From NCBI GenBank assembly GCA_020161315.1, contig JAIUOH010000007.1:1-64000 (forward strand): 64,000 nucleotides of DNA. The letters are read 5' to 3'. A program made the position numbers and the translations under genes. Positions 43,461 through 53,100 of this stretch are shown here, in pieces. The DNA is from Actinomycetota bacterium. GTDB lineage: Bacteria; Actinomycetota; Actinomycetes; Actinomycetales; Microbacteriaceae. Positions within the stretch are counted from its first letter, which is position 1, and every line of letters begins with the position of its first letter. The notes below the pieces were generated by a model. It made no database searches, was not told the origin of the DNA, and saw nothing but the letters and a program-made list of their open reading frames with translations.

Positions 43461-43523
43461 GCACTAAGCGTAAACGAGGCACGACGGCGCTCGGAGTCAC
43501 CGTGCCTGCTCGTCAGCCCATAC

Positions 43524-44031
43524 TCAGTGGTGAATGAGCACCTTCAAGAGGATCATCAGGGCGCCGCAACCCGCGGTCAGAATCACCCCGCCGATTCGCG
43601 CCCAAAACGAGGGGGTGCGTGCCGCAGTAATGAACCATCCGAGCACGCCGAGCAGTATCCCGTCGATGGTGAGGGCAATCCAGATCGCGTCGACCTGCCG
43701 CAGCAGACCGAGCACCCCGAGCGCGAGCACCATGATCGGAATCATTCCGACGATAAGCAGGCCGAACGATTCTCGAATGCCGTGCCGAATCGATTCGCGA
43801 AGGCCCCCGGTGCCCTGCTCTGCGAGGCGAGCGACCGTGGCGGCATAGACGTGCGCAACAAAAAAACACGAGTAGCGTCGCAATCACGGTCAGCAGCGCT
43901 TCACCCGAAGAACCGGTGAGGTTACGGCTAACGACGATCATGCCGGCTATCAGAATGAGTCCGTAAATACCCTCTGCCGAGACCATGAGATCTCCGAGTT
44001 TCCGGGATCGGCGAACGGCTGCTGAAGTCAT
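43524..44031 (-). pseudogene. Membrane protein gene split by a frameshift in a run of seven T
   Basis: The frame from ATG 44031 reads MTSAAVRRSRKLGDLMVSA, has a membrane helix (IYGLILIAGMIVVS) and reaches VFF; it then shifts. The next frame begins with VAHVYAATVARLAEQGTG and continues with four more helices to ALMILLKVLIHH. The join lies in a 7-T run (forward-strand A run at 43860-43866); six T would restore one 168-aa protein. This is a homopolymer indel: a real mutation, slippage-controlled switching, or a sequencing error. Family not recognised; six-helix plan overall. Confidence 0.75.
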
Positions 44032-44131
44032 AGCGAGGCGCTTCGTGATCGTGTCACCGAGCGTCCCTGATGTTCGAGCACAACAACATGGGTGATCCTT
44101 TCCCCGCAAATGCGGGCACGTGCCAAGCCGG

Positions 44132-44431
44132 TCAGTCTGCCGCGAGCAAGCGTTGTTTCTGTGTTTCGAACTCCTCGGGGGTCAGCACCCCCGCGTCGCG
44201 CAGCTGCCCGAGCTTGGTGAGCTGATCGATCATCACCTGCGTGCCACTCTGGGCAGCAGCTGCGGGCGGTGGAGCCTGCGGCATCGGGGCCGGTGGCACC
44301 TCGTGCGTCGGTGCCACCGGCTGAGCCCGAGCGGCGTCTTGGGCCGCCCACCTGGTTTGCTGCCGCCGCTGCACATTTCCGACGACACTGGCGGCGACTG
44401 CAGCTCTGGCCGCGGTGCGAAGAAGTCCCAT
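44132..44431 (-). CDS. SHOCT-domain protein
   Basis: 99 aa. Short N-terminal helix (MGLLRTAARAAVAASVVGNV), a Pro/Ala-rich linker, and a C-terminal SHOCT motif (MIDQLTKLGQLRDAGVLTPEEFETQKQRLLAAD), a short oligomerisation or tethering domain. GGGAG precedes ATG 44431 by 7 bases. It follows the DUF6325-type gene by 11 bases on the same strand; the pair is probably co-transcribed. Function unknown. Confidence 0.85.
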   Translation of the reverse strand: MGLLRTAARAAVAASVVGNVQRRQQTRWAAQDAARAQPVAPTHEVPPAPMPQAPPPAAAAQSGTQVMIDQLTKLGQLRDAGVLTPEEFETQKQRLLAAD

Positions 44432-44442
44432 GGTGTTGCTCC

Positions 44443-44847
44443 CTATTCGTTCGGTTCAGCGTTGTCGGTGTCAAGGTCTGCGGCGTCGATGCCGCCGGCC
44501 CAGAGTTCACGACCGGCAGCCGCCACAACGCGCCCGGCAAGGCTGGCGAGTGTGCGATCCTCGTAGACCACCACTAGCGCCTGCTCACCCGCTTCAAGAT
44601 CAGCGACGATCGCTTCAAGATCGTCGGGCTGCAAGAGGTCGGTTTCGATCGCGGCGAGTTCGTCCGGCAACCACCCTCGCGTTGCGGTGCCATCGGCAGC
44701 ACGGACGAGGATCTCGACATCGAGAATCTCGGCGTGATGCTCAATGGCAAGGCGCCGAAGTTCTGCCGTAGCCGATGAGAGGTCGGCCGCCTCTGGCAGA
44801 GCGAATACCGCGAAGTTCAGCGGTCCGGTGTAGTGAGAGTCAGACAT
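44443..44847 (-). CDS. DUF6325-like small protein
   Basis: 134 aa, begins MSDSHYTGPLNFAVFALPEA. Acidic, alpha/beta, with DLEAIVADLEAGEQALVVVYEDRTLASLAG in the middle, a layout I associate with DUF6325 proteins found next to SHOCT proteins in Actinobacteria. No catalytic residues are evident. It may be a regulatory or membrane-stress partner of the SHOCT protein, but nothing in the sequence proves this. Confidence 0.7.
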   Translation of the reverse strand: MSDSHYTGPLNFAVFALPEAADLSSATAELRRLAIEHHAEILDVEILVRAADGTATRGWLPDELAAIETDLLQPDDLEAIVADLEAGEQALVVVYEDRTLASLAGRVVAAAGRELWAGGIDAADLDTDNAEPNE

Positions 44848-44872
44848 AGACGGAGTCCCTTTTGCTTCTTAC

Positions 44873-46387
44873 TTAGTCGTTCGGGGCGAAGTTGTGAGCG
44901 AGATCAAGCAGCAAGCGCGCGCCGAAACCGGTCGCACCCTTCGTGCGCCAGGAATCGTCGGCGTCAACCTGCATGGTGCCTGCGATGTCGAGGTGCGCCC
45001 AGGGCGTGCCCTGGGCGAAGTGATCGAGAAACAGCGCCGCGGTGATGGTGCCAGCGAACGGACCGCCAAGATTCGAGATATCGGCGATGTCCGAGTCGAG
45101 TTGTTTGCGGTACTTACGTACAAGCGGCAACTGCCATACCTGCTCATCGGTCGCCGCCGAGGCTTCGCGTACGGCGCCGATCACCCCGTCGTCGTTGCCA
45201 AGCAACGCCGCAACGTGACCTCCAAGCGAGACCAGGGCTGCCCCCGTGAGAGTCGCGATATCGACGATCGCGTCGACGCCCGCTTCGTTTGCGAACGCGA
45301 AGGCGTCACTCATTACCAGGCGACCCTCTGCGTCTGTATTCTTCACCTCGATCGTGGTGCCGCCGCGCGCAGTCAGCACATCACCGAGCTTGTAGGAGGT
45401 GCCCGAGGGCATATTATCGGTGCACATCAGCCAACCGATCACCTCGGCCTGCACACCCGAATCCCGCAACCCGGTGAACGCGCCGAGCACGGCCGCCGCA
45501 CCACCCATATCCATCTTCATGAGCAGGTGCATCGGGTCAGACGGCTTCAGGCTGATGCCGCCCGAATCGTACATAATACCCTTGCCGATGAGCCCGAGTT
45601 TGCCAGTCGCAGTGCCCTCGGGCCGGTAGCGCAGCACAACCATGCGAGGCTCCTCGGTCGAGCCCTGATTGACTCCGAGCAGGCCGCCGCAACCTAGCTC
45701 GATGAGCTGCTGCTTCCCATAGATCTCAACCTCAAAGCCGAAGCGTCCTCCAAGCTCCGTGGCAATCTCGCCCATGTTCACCGCGGTGAGGTGTCCGGGA
45801 GGAGTGTTCGCAAGATCTCGGGCGACAACTGCAGCACGCACGCGGACGGTCGCTTCTGCCACTGCTGCCTCCGGGTCAGCCTCGCCGGTAGGCATCTCAA
45901 GCGTGAGTTCACCGAGCGGCACGTGTTTCGAAGCTGCCGTCAGCACGGTGTATCGATATCGGGCCAGGAGCGCGCCCTCGGCGAGTGACTGTATCGCCGC
46001 TGCGGGCTCAACCCCTGCGATGTCGTCAATGCGCAGGCCAAGAACAGATCGGCGCGCGGCCGCACGAGCCAGCGTTGCCGCGGCATCGCGCAACACGCGA
46101 TCACTCAAACCCGACCGTTCGCCGAGACCGATGAGGATCTGATCGGCGACACCGATACCGGGCAATACGAGCGAAGTGCCCTCTGTAGCCGAGAAACCGG
46201 CGGCCTCGAGATCTGCGCGAGCAAAGCCGAGGCCGCTAGGGAGGTCACCATCGGAGAAGACGCCGATGCCGATCGCTTCGACCTCGGCAGATACCTGCCC
46301 GACCCTCACACGCGATGCCTCGAGCTCATCGAGCCCCGGTACCGTCGCTAGGTCGTGCGGTATCAGTTTGTTCGGGCTACGTTCCAT
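44873..46387 (-). CDS. pepA: Leucyl aminopeptidase, M17 family
   Basis: 504 aa di-zinc/manganese aminopeptidase that removes N-terminal residues from peptides; it forms a hexamer. Signature NTDAEGRLVMSDAF, metal-binding LIGKGIMYDSGGISLKPSDPM (the family K-x-D) and MDMGGAAAVLGAF are all present, and length is usual. GGGAG precedes ATG 46387 by 8 bases. It lies 86 bases downstream of the AbgT-type transporter gene on the same strand, so it may process an imported peptide-like substrate. Confidence 0.95.
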   Translation of the reverse strand: MERSPNKLIPHDLATVPGLDELEASRVRVGQVSAEVEAIGIGVFSDGDLPSGLGFARADLEAAGFSATEGTSLVLPGIGVADQILIGLGERSGLSDRVLRDAAATLARAAARRSVLGLRIDDIAGVEPAAAIQSLAEGALLARYRYTVLTAASKHVPLGELTLEMPTGEADPEAAVAEATVRVRAAVVARDLANTPPGHLTAVNMGEIATELGGRFGFEVEIYGKQQLIELGCGGLLGVNQGSTEEPRMVVLRYRPEGTATGKLGLIGKGIMYDSGGISLKPSDPMHLLMKMDMGGAAAVLGAFTGLRDSGVQAEVIGWLMCTDNMPSGTSYKLGDVLTARGGTTIEVKNTDAEGRLVMSDAFAFANEAGVDAIVDIATLTGAALVSLGGHVAALLGNDDGVIGAVREASAATDEQVWQLPLVRKYRKQLDSDIADISNLGGPFAGTITAALFLDHFAQGTPWAHLDIAGTMQVDADDSWRTKGATGFGARLLLDLAHNFAPND

Positions 46388-46473
46388 CAGTTCTACTCCC
46401 TACCTCGTCGTAAGAATTTCGTTGTTTTCTGAGTTTGTCGGCTGGCGCGAGAGCAGACGTTGCTGCCCCGGCT

Positions 46474-48129
46474 TCAGCCCATTTGCACCGGCGAGCCCGG
46501 GCCCCAAGGAATGCCGGTCAAGAACCAGATCACGAAGAGCGCGGTCCAGGCGAGCAGCATCCAGAGCGCGTACGGGATCATCAGGGCGATGATCGTGCCG
46601 ATCCCGGCGTCCTTCTTGTAGCGCTGCGCCACAGTCACCATGAACGGGAGATAGACCATCAGGGGCGTGAGTACGTTGACTGGCGAGTCGCCGACCCGGT
46701 ACGCGGCGAGCAGGGTCTGGGGCGCGACATCGAGCGAGGCGAAGATCGGAATAAACACCGGCGCGAAGATCACCCATTTCGGCACCAGGCCAGGCAAGAT
46801 GAAATCGAGGATCAGGATCACCAAGATGAACGCGAGCAGCAGCACAATCGCCGGCACACTCGCGTGCTGCAGGGCCTCAGCGGCCGAGATCGCCGCGACG
46901 GTTGGCAGGTTGGTCCAGTTGAACAGGGCGATAAACTGCGCAATCATCAGGAACATCACCAGCAGCCCGCCAAGGCTGCCGAAGGTCTTCGCGATCGCAC
47001 CGACGGCGGCTGATCCGCCACGCAGAGTCTTCGCGCCTGCCCCATAGGCGACGCCGCAGACCAGGAAGGCGAGCGAGATAATGAACACCAGGCTCGCCAT
47101 GAACGGTGAAGTTCCGGCGATATCGCCGTCAGAGGGAGCCCGAAGCGGGGCCCCAGGTGGCAGCGTGAGCGCGAGAATCACGACGACGAATCCCAGCAGC
47201 GCGAGGCCCGAGAATTTTAGCCCGCGCGCCTCTGCGTCGTGGTCGATCCCCTCCGAGTCGTCGACAACTGTCAGCTCGGAGCGATCGTAGTCGCCGAGTC
47301 GCTTTTCGGTCACAAACATGGTCACGAAGAGTGCGACGAAAGTAAGCAGAAAGGTTGAGAGGATGCCGAAGTAGAGGTTGTGGGTGACCTGGATCGGCTG
47401 CATACCGGCCGCCGAGAGCACACCGTTGGTGATCTCGGCGAGCATGCTGTCGCTGGGTGTAATGATGAGGTTTGCCCCGAACGCAGCGCCGACTGCGGCG
47501 AACGCACCGGCGAGGCCAGCAAGAGGGTGCCGACCAACCGTCAGGAACGCCGCTGCGGCCAGTGGCACCAGGATCAGGTAGCCAGCGTCGGTAGCAACCG
47601 ACGAGAGCACGCCGACAAAGAGCAGGATTGCGGCAAGCCAGCGGCGCGGTGCGACTTTGACCACTCGGCGGATCAGCGCACCCATGAGCCCTGCATGCTC
47701 GGCCACGCCGACACCTGCCATCGCGATGAGCACCGTCGCCACCACGCTGAACCCGGCGAAGTTGTCTACGAACGAGGTGAAGAAGAACCGCAGCCCATCT
47801 ACCGAGATCAGGTTCTGCACCGCGAAGGTGCGGGTCTCAACAACGTACTCAGGCACATCGGCGGGCTCGCCTGTCGCGGTGTCGTAGATCTGCCAGTTCG
47901 TGCCGAACTGGTCATTGAGCTGGGCGACCTGGCCCGTGTCGACAGGCACGGCGACCTCGTCGGTGACCGAGACCCCTACCCAGTTCAGGATCGCAGAGAG
48001 CACCGCAATGAACCCGATCAGGTAGACGAACATGATCGTCGGGTCGGGCACCTTGTTGCCGACCTTCTCGATCCAGTTCAGAAACCCCTTCTGCTGAGGC
48101 TGCGGTACTACATCCGACGCTGCTCCCAT
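46474..48129 (-). CDS. AbgT-family transporter (p-aminobenzoyl-glutamate type)
   Basis: 551 aa with about eleven membrane helices. Family motifs include GNKVPDPTIMFVYLIG near the N-terminus, ATDAGYLILVPLAAAAFLTVGRHPLAGLAGAFAAVG, AGFGANL-like AAFGANLIITPSDSML and FILPGLVPKWVIFAPVFIPIF. AbgT proteins import p-aminobenzoyl-glutamate in E. coli or export sulfonamide-like drugs in others. ATG 48129 is chosen (GGGGCGAG about 5 bases upstream) over the frame to 48168. Divergent from the SLC13-type gene; grouped with pepA. Confidence 0.92.
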   Translation of the reverse strand: MGAASDVVPQPQQKGFLNWIEKVGNKVPDPTIMFVYLIGFIAVLSAILNWVGVSVTDEVAVPVDTGQVAQLNDQFGTNWQIYDTATGEPADVPEYVVETRTFAVQNLISVDGLRFFFTSFVDNFAGFSVVATVLIAMAGVGVAEHAGLMGALIRRVVKVAPRRWLAAILLFVGVLSSVATDAGYLILVPLAAAAFLTVGRHPLAGLAGAFAAVGAAFGANLIITPSDSMLAEITNGVLSAAGMQPIQVTHNLYFGILSTFLLTFVALFVTMFVTEKRLGDYDRSELTVVDDSEGIDHDAEARGLKFSGLALLGFVVVILALTLPPGAPLRAPSDGDIAGTSPFMASLVFIISLAFLVCGVAYGAGAKTLRGGSAAVGAIAKTFGSLGGLLVMFLMIAQFIALFNWTNLPTVAAISAAEALQHASVPAIVLLLAFILVILILDFILPGLVPKWVIFAPVFIPIFASLDVAPQTLLAAYRVGDSPVNVLTPLMVYLPFMVTVAQRYKKDAGIGTIIALMIPYALWMLLAWTALFVIWFLTGIPWGPGSPVQMG

Positions 48130-48225
48130 GACTCTCGCCCCTTGTCTGGTCTCGGGCCTGGTGTTCACATTCTCGCGAAACTTTCAGCCTGGTATGCCTA
48201 ATGATCCTCTAGATTACCCTCGGCT

Positions 48226-48260
48226 GACAATCGACACCCTCGATTTCGGGAGTGATTGTC
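48226..48260. promoter_or_regulatory. Inverted repeat in the abgT/SLC13 divergent promoter
   Basis: GACAATC (48226-48232) and GATTGTC (48254-48260) are perfect 7-bp inverted half-sites separated by 21 bases, between two divergent transporter genes. A dimeric regulator binding on one DNA face is plausible. No regulator gene is adjacent. Confidence 0.35.
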
Positions 48261-48295
48261 GTCCAGAACACACATTTCGGTCTACGCTCGCTCAT

Positions 48296-49864
48296 ATGGA
48301 ACCGATTGCGACAGTCTTCACCATCTTGGCGGTGGCTGTCGTCGCGTTCATCACCAACCGCATCCCCCTCGGCGTCATCGCAATCGGGGTATCGCTCTCG
48401 TTGTTTCTCACCGGAGTCCTCGATCTCGGATCGGCGCTTGCCGGGTTCGGAGATCCAACGGTGTTGTTTATCGCTTCACTATTCGTGATCAGCGAAGCGC
48501 TCCAGGCTTCGGGGGTCATCGCCTGGGCCGGCCAGCAGGTTATCGCTCGCGCGGGCACGAAACGCATCCCCCTCGTCATCGTGCTGTGCCTGCTCACCGC
48601 TCTGGTTACCGCGCTGATCAGTGTGAACGGGTCAGTCGCCGCGTTTCTTCCCCTGATCGTCGTGGTGGCGATGCGCGCGGGTATCGCACCGTCGCAGATG
48701 CTGCTCCCGCTCGCTTTCTCTGCCCACGCCGGATCGATGCTGGCACTCACCGGAACCCCGGTGAACATTCTGGTGTCTGAGGCTGCTGCTGAATCCGGAG
48801 CACGGCCGCTCGGGTACTTTGAATTCGCTCTCGTGGGTCTGCCGCTCGTCACCGGAGCTGCACTGATTATCGTGTTTCTCGGGCCACGGTTGCTACCCGT
48901 GCGACACGCAGAGGCGGCACCTGTCGATATGCAACGCCTCGCCGAACTGCTGCGCCGCGACTACGACCTCTCCCACAGCGATATTTCAGTGACCGCAAAC
49001 CGGGGTGTCGCGGAGGTTGTGATCCCGCCCCGTTCCCCACTGATCGGCATGCATGTGTATCCGGGAATGAGCACCCCCAGCGGAGACCTCGTGATCATCG
49101 CCGCTCGTCGCGGAGACGAGAGATTGACCGGCCGAAAGACGGCGCTGCGCGCAGGCGATGTGTTGCTACTCGACGGCAGTTGGGACGATCTCAGCCGGCA
49201 CACCTCAGATGGCCGCGAGGTGCTCGTTGTCGACCGACCCGATCAGCTGCGGCGTAGCGTTCCCCTCGGTTTGGGCGCGAAACGCACACTCGCCGTGACC
49301 GCGGTGATGCTCGTGCTGCTCGTCACAGGCGTCGTTCCCGCAGCAGTCGCTGGTCTTCTCGCGGCCTGCTCACTTATCCTCCTCCGAGTTCTCTCCCCGA
49401 CACAGGCCTATCGCGCAATCTCTTGGACCACCGTTGTACTGGTGGCGGGCATGATCCCGCTCTCGACAGCCTTCCAATCGACCGGCGCGGCGCAGCTCAT
49501 CGCCGACGGGCTTATGTCGATCGTCGGCGGCTTCGGGCCGACTGCCGCGCTCGCCGCGCTCGTGCTCGTGACCCTGGTACTCGGCCAACTCATTAGCAAC
49601 ACCGCGACGGTGCTCATCATGATCCCCATCGCCGTCGCGCTTGCCGACGGGATGCATGTCTCGGTGCTGCCCTTCCTCATGGGGCTGGCAGTGTCAGGTG
49701 CGGCCGCATTCCTCACTCCGGTCGCCACCCCTGCAAACCTCATGGTGATGGAGCCAGGTCGATATCGCTTCGGGGACTACACGAAGTTCGGCCTTCCGTT
49801 CATCGCCCTGTTCTTCACCGTCGCGGTGTTCTGGGTGCCGGTCATCTGGCCGTTCCACAGCTGA
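48296..49864 (+). CDS. SLC13/DASS-type anion transporter with RCK_C domain
   Basis: 522 aa. Ion-transporter fold (about eleven helices) with the family substrate loops SVNGSVAAFLPLIV and LISNTATVLIMIPIAVAL, and PVATPANLMVMEPGRYRFGDYTKFGLP near the end. A soluble TrkA-C/RCK_C domain (about residues 215-300, ending GDVLLLDGSWDDL) sits in the middle, as in sulfate or dicarboxylate members. ATG 48296 follows TACGCT (48283-48288) by 7 bases, fixing the start against the upstream frame to 48128. Substrate unknown. Confidence 0.9.
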   Translation: MEPIATVFTILAVAVVAFITNRIPLGVIAIGVSLSLFLTGVLDLGSALAGFGDPTVLFIASLFVISEALQASGVIAWAGQQVIARAGTKRIPLVIVLCLLTALVTALISVNGSVAAFLPLIVVVAMRAGIAPSQMLLPLAFSAHAGSMLALTGTPVNILVSEAAAESGARPLGYFEFALVGLPLVTGAALIIVFLGPRLLPVRHAEAAPVDMQRLAELLRRDYDLSHSDISVTANRGVAEVVIPPRSPLIGMHVYPGMSTPSGDLVIIAARRGDERLTGRKTALRAGDVLLLDGSWDDLSRHTSDGREVLVVDRPDQLRRSVPLGLGAKRTLAVTAVMLVLLVTGVVPAAVAGLLAACSLILLRVLSPTQAYRAISWTTVVLVAGMIPLSTAFQSTGAAQLIADGLMSIVGGFGPTAALAALVLVTLVLGQLISNTATVLIMIPIAVALADGMHVSVLPFLMGLAVSGAAAFLTPVATPANLMVMEPGRYRFGDYTKFGLPFIALFFTVAVFWVPVIWPFHS

Positions 49865-49878
49865 CAAACTCAGGCCTC

Positions 49879-49908
49879 CGAGGCAATCCGGATTGAGGGA
49901 TTGCCTCG
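49879..49908 (+). terminator. Hairpin after the SLC13-type gene
   Basis: CGAGGCAATC/GATTGCCTCG form a perfect 10-bp stem with a 10-base loop, 15 bases after the stop codon. No T tract follows; the 273-base gap to pyruvate carboxylase holds no gene, only this hairpin and an AT-rich promoter. Confidence 0.55.
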
Positions 49909-49959
49909 CCATGCGGTGTGCGAGACAGAGCGCCGGAGAGGGTGACGAGTGGGCGACGC

Positions 49960-50042
49960 TCTGCAAAATATTCGCCGAAGTATTCGATGAGTCTCGATTC
50001 TACACAAGTATTTCTATATAATATTTTCTGTATAAAAATACC
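49960..50042 (+). promoter_or_regulatory. AT-rich promoter region of pyruvate carboxylase
   Basis: A sharp AT-rich island with a perfect TATAAT (50017-50022) and a second TATAAA (50031-50036). Two direct TATTCG half-sites (49970-49975, 49981-49986) lie upstream and could bind a regulator. No convincing -35 hexamer at 17 bases. The transcript would have a leader of about 110 bases before ATG 50138. Confidence 0.55.
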
Positions 50043-50137
50043 CCGCGGCCTCGCCCGTCGGCAACGACGCAAGAGCCAGGGAACACGGAAGCCCCACGCG
50101 CCCTCACGCCTCGCACCGAACGGGAGATGCAGTAGAC

Positions 50138-53100
50138 ATGTTCAAGAAAATTCTGGTTGCCAATCGTGGCGAGATCGCGATTCGCGCGTTTCGCGCCGCG
50201 CACGAGCTCGGCGCACGCACCGTCGCAGTGTTTCCCTACGAGGATCGCAACTCGCTGCACCGACTGAAAGCTGATGAGGCGTATCTAATCGGAGAGGTCG
50301 GCCACCCGGTTCGCGCCTACCTCGATGTCGCCGAGATCGTGCGGGTCGCGCGCGAAGCCGGATGCGACGCGATCTACCCCGGCTATGGCTTTCTGTCAGA
50401 GAACCCCGATCTCGCAGGGGCGGCTGAGGCCGCGGGAATTCGCTTCATCGGCCCCGGTCGCGTCGCCCTCGAAATGGCAGGCAACAAGGTTGCCGCGAAA
50501 GAGCATGCGATCGCCGCGGGTGTGCCCGTGCTCCGCTCTACCGCACCAACGACCGACATCGATGCGCTGCTCGAGGGTGCTCGCGAGATCGGCTACCCGG
50601 TATTCGCGAAGGCTGTCGCTGGCGGCGGCGGGCGCGGCATGCGGCGTGTGGAGCGAGAGGAAGACCTGCGCGACGCGCTCGAATCGGCAATGCGTGAGGC
50701 CGAGTCGGCATTCGGCGACCCCACGATGTTCATCGAGCAGGCGGTGCTGCGCCCCCGACACATCGAGGTGCAGGTTCTCGCCGACGCCACAGGCGCTACC
50801 GTGCACCTATTCGAACGCGATTGCTCGGTGCAGCGCAGGCATCAGAAGGTCGTCGAGATTGCGCCCGCACCGAACCTCTCACAGGCAAAGCGAGACGAGC
50901 TCACCCGCGACGCGATCGCGTTTGCGAAGTCGATCGGCTATGAAAATGCCGGTACCGTGGAGTTTCTGCTCGACACCGAGGGCGAGCGAGCCGGCGAGCA
51001 CGTCTTCATCGAGATGAACCCGCGCATCCAGGTCGAGCACACTGTAACCGAAGAGGTCACCGACGTCGACCTGGTTCGGTCTCAGATGCGGATCGCCGCC
51101 GGCGCGACGCTTGCAGAACTCGATCTAACGCAGGATCAAATCGAACTTCGCGGGGCGGCGCTGCAGTGCCGCATCACGACCGAAGACCCCGCAAACGACT
51201 TCAGGCCCGACCTCGGCCGAATCACCGCGTACCGCTCGCCGGGCGGCGGCGGGGTGCGCCTCGACGGCGGCACGATCAATGCGGGTGCGCAGATCAGCCC
51301 GCACTTCGATTCGATGCTTGCGAAGCTCACGTGCCGCGGCCGCAACTTCGAAGACGCCGTCGTGCGCGCCAGCCGTGCCCTCGCGGAGTTTCGCATTCGT
51401 GGCGTCTCAACGAACATTCCATTTTTGCAGGCGGTGCTTGCAGACCCAGATTTTCAGGCGGGCAACGTATCTACCAAGTTCATCGAGGAGCGGCCTGATC
51501 TGCTCGAAATGAACAAACCGCAGGATCGCGCAACAAGGCTGCTGCAACACGTTGCGAATGTCACCGTCAACCAGCCGAATGGGCCCCGACCAGGGAGCTT
51601 TGACCCGGCGACAAAGCTCCCCCCGATTGACCTCAGTATCCCGGCCCCGGTTGGCCAACGCCAGCGCCTGCTTGAGCTTGGCCCCGAGGCGTACGCGCAG
51701 TCTCTGCGAGCCCAGTCGAGCCTCGCGGTCACCGACACCACGTTCCGTGACGCGCACCAGTCGCTGCTCGCGACGCGGGTGCGCACCAAAGATCTGGCCC
51801 GCATTGCCCCGCATGTGGCTCGAATGACGCCGCAGCTGTGGTCGGTTGAGGCATGGGGCGGCGCGACCTACGATGTGGCTCTGCGATTTCTCAGCGAGGA
51901 TCCCTGGGAGCGGCTCGCGGTGCTGCGCGAAGCGCTACCCAACGTGCCGATTCAGATGCTGCTGCGCGGCCAGAATACGGTCGGCTACACGCCGTACCCG
52001 AAACAGGTCGCCGAGGCGTTCGTCGCTGAGGCTGCGGCGACCGGCGTCGATGTGTTTCGCATCTTCGACGCGCTCAACGATGTGAAGCAGATGCGGGCGG
52101 CAATCGACGCGGTGCGAGCAACCGGCACTACCGTTGCCGAGGTTGCAATGGCATACACCGGCAACCTGCTCTCACCCGCCGAAGACAAGTACACGCTTGA
52201 CTACTACCTGCACCTCGCAGACGAGATCGTCGCGGCGGGCGCGCACGTGCTCGCGATCAAAGATATGGCGGGGCTGCTGCGCCCGCAGGCTGCCTGGGCG
52301 CTGGTCACTGCGCTGCGAGAGCGCTTCGACCTGCCGGTGCACCTGCACACGCACGATACCCCCGGAGGACAGCTCGCTACCCTGCTGGCAGCCTCGGCGG
52401 CGGGTGTCGACGCGGTCGATGTCGCCTCAGCTCCGATGTCGGGCACCACGAGCCAGCCGTCGCTGTCGGCGCTCGTCGCGGCACTGGCAGACACCGAGCG
52501 CGACACCGGTCTCGATGCCGAGGCGGTGTACGCGCTCGAACCCTACTGGGACTCGGTGCGTGGTCTGTACCGCCCGTTCGAGTCTGGCTTGGCCTCGCCA
52601 ACGGGTCGCGTCTACTCACACGAGATTCCCGGTGGGCAACTTTCAAATTTGCGGCAGCAGGCCGGCGCGCTCGGCCTCGCCTCAAATTTCGAGAAGATCG
52701 AAGACATGTACGCGGCGGCAGATCGAATTCTCGGGCGCATTCCGAAGGTTACCCCGTCGTCGAAAGTCGTTGGCGACCTTGCGCTGCACCTCGCGGCGGT
52801 CGATGCCGATCCTTTCGATTTTGAGCAGAACCCGGGCTCGTACGACGTACCCGACTCGGTTGTCGGCTTTCTCGCCGGCGAGCTCGGCGAGATTCCTGGC
52901 GGTTGGCCCGAACCGTTCCGGTCGAAAGTGCTCGCGGGCCGCACCGTGAACATCCTTCCCTCCCCCGTCACGGCAGCGGATGAGGCCTTGCTTCGCGGAT
53001 CGAGCGAGCAGCGTCGGCGTACGCTCAATCGTTTACTCTTCCCTGCCCCGACCGCTCAGTTCGAGAGCACCCGTACGCAGTTCGGCGACCTCTCGGTGCT

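Noticed and set aside
43513-44109. 199-codon membrane protein from the unshifted frame
   Set aside because: After the T run the frame becomes Arg/His-rich without structure; the real continuation is in the neighbouring frame.
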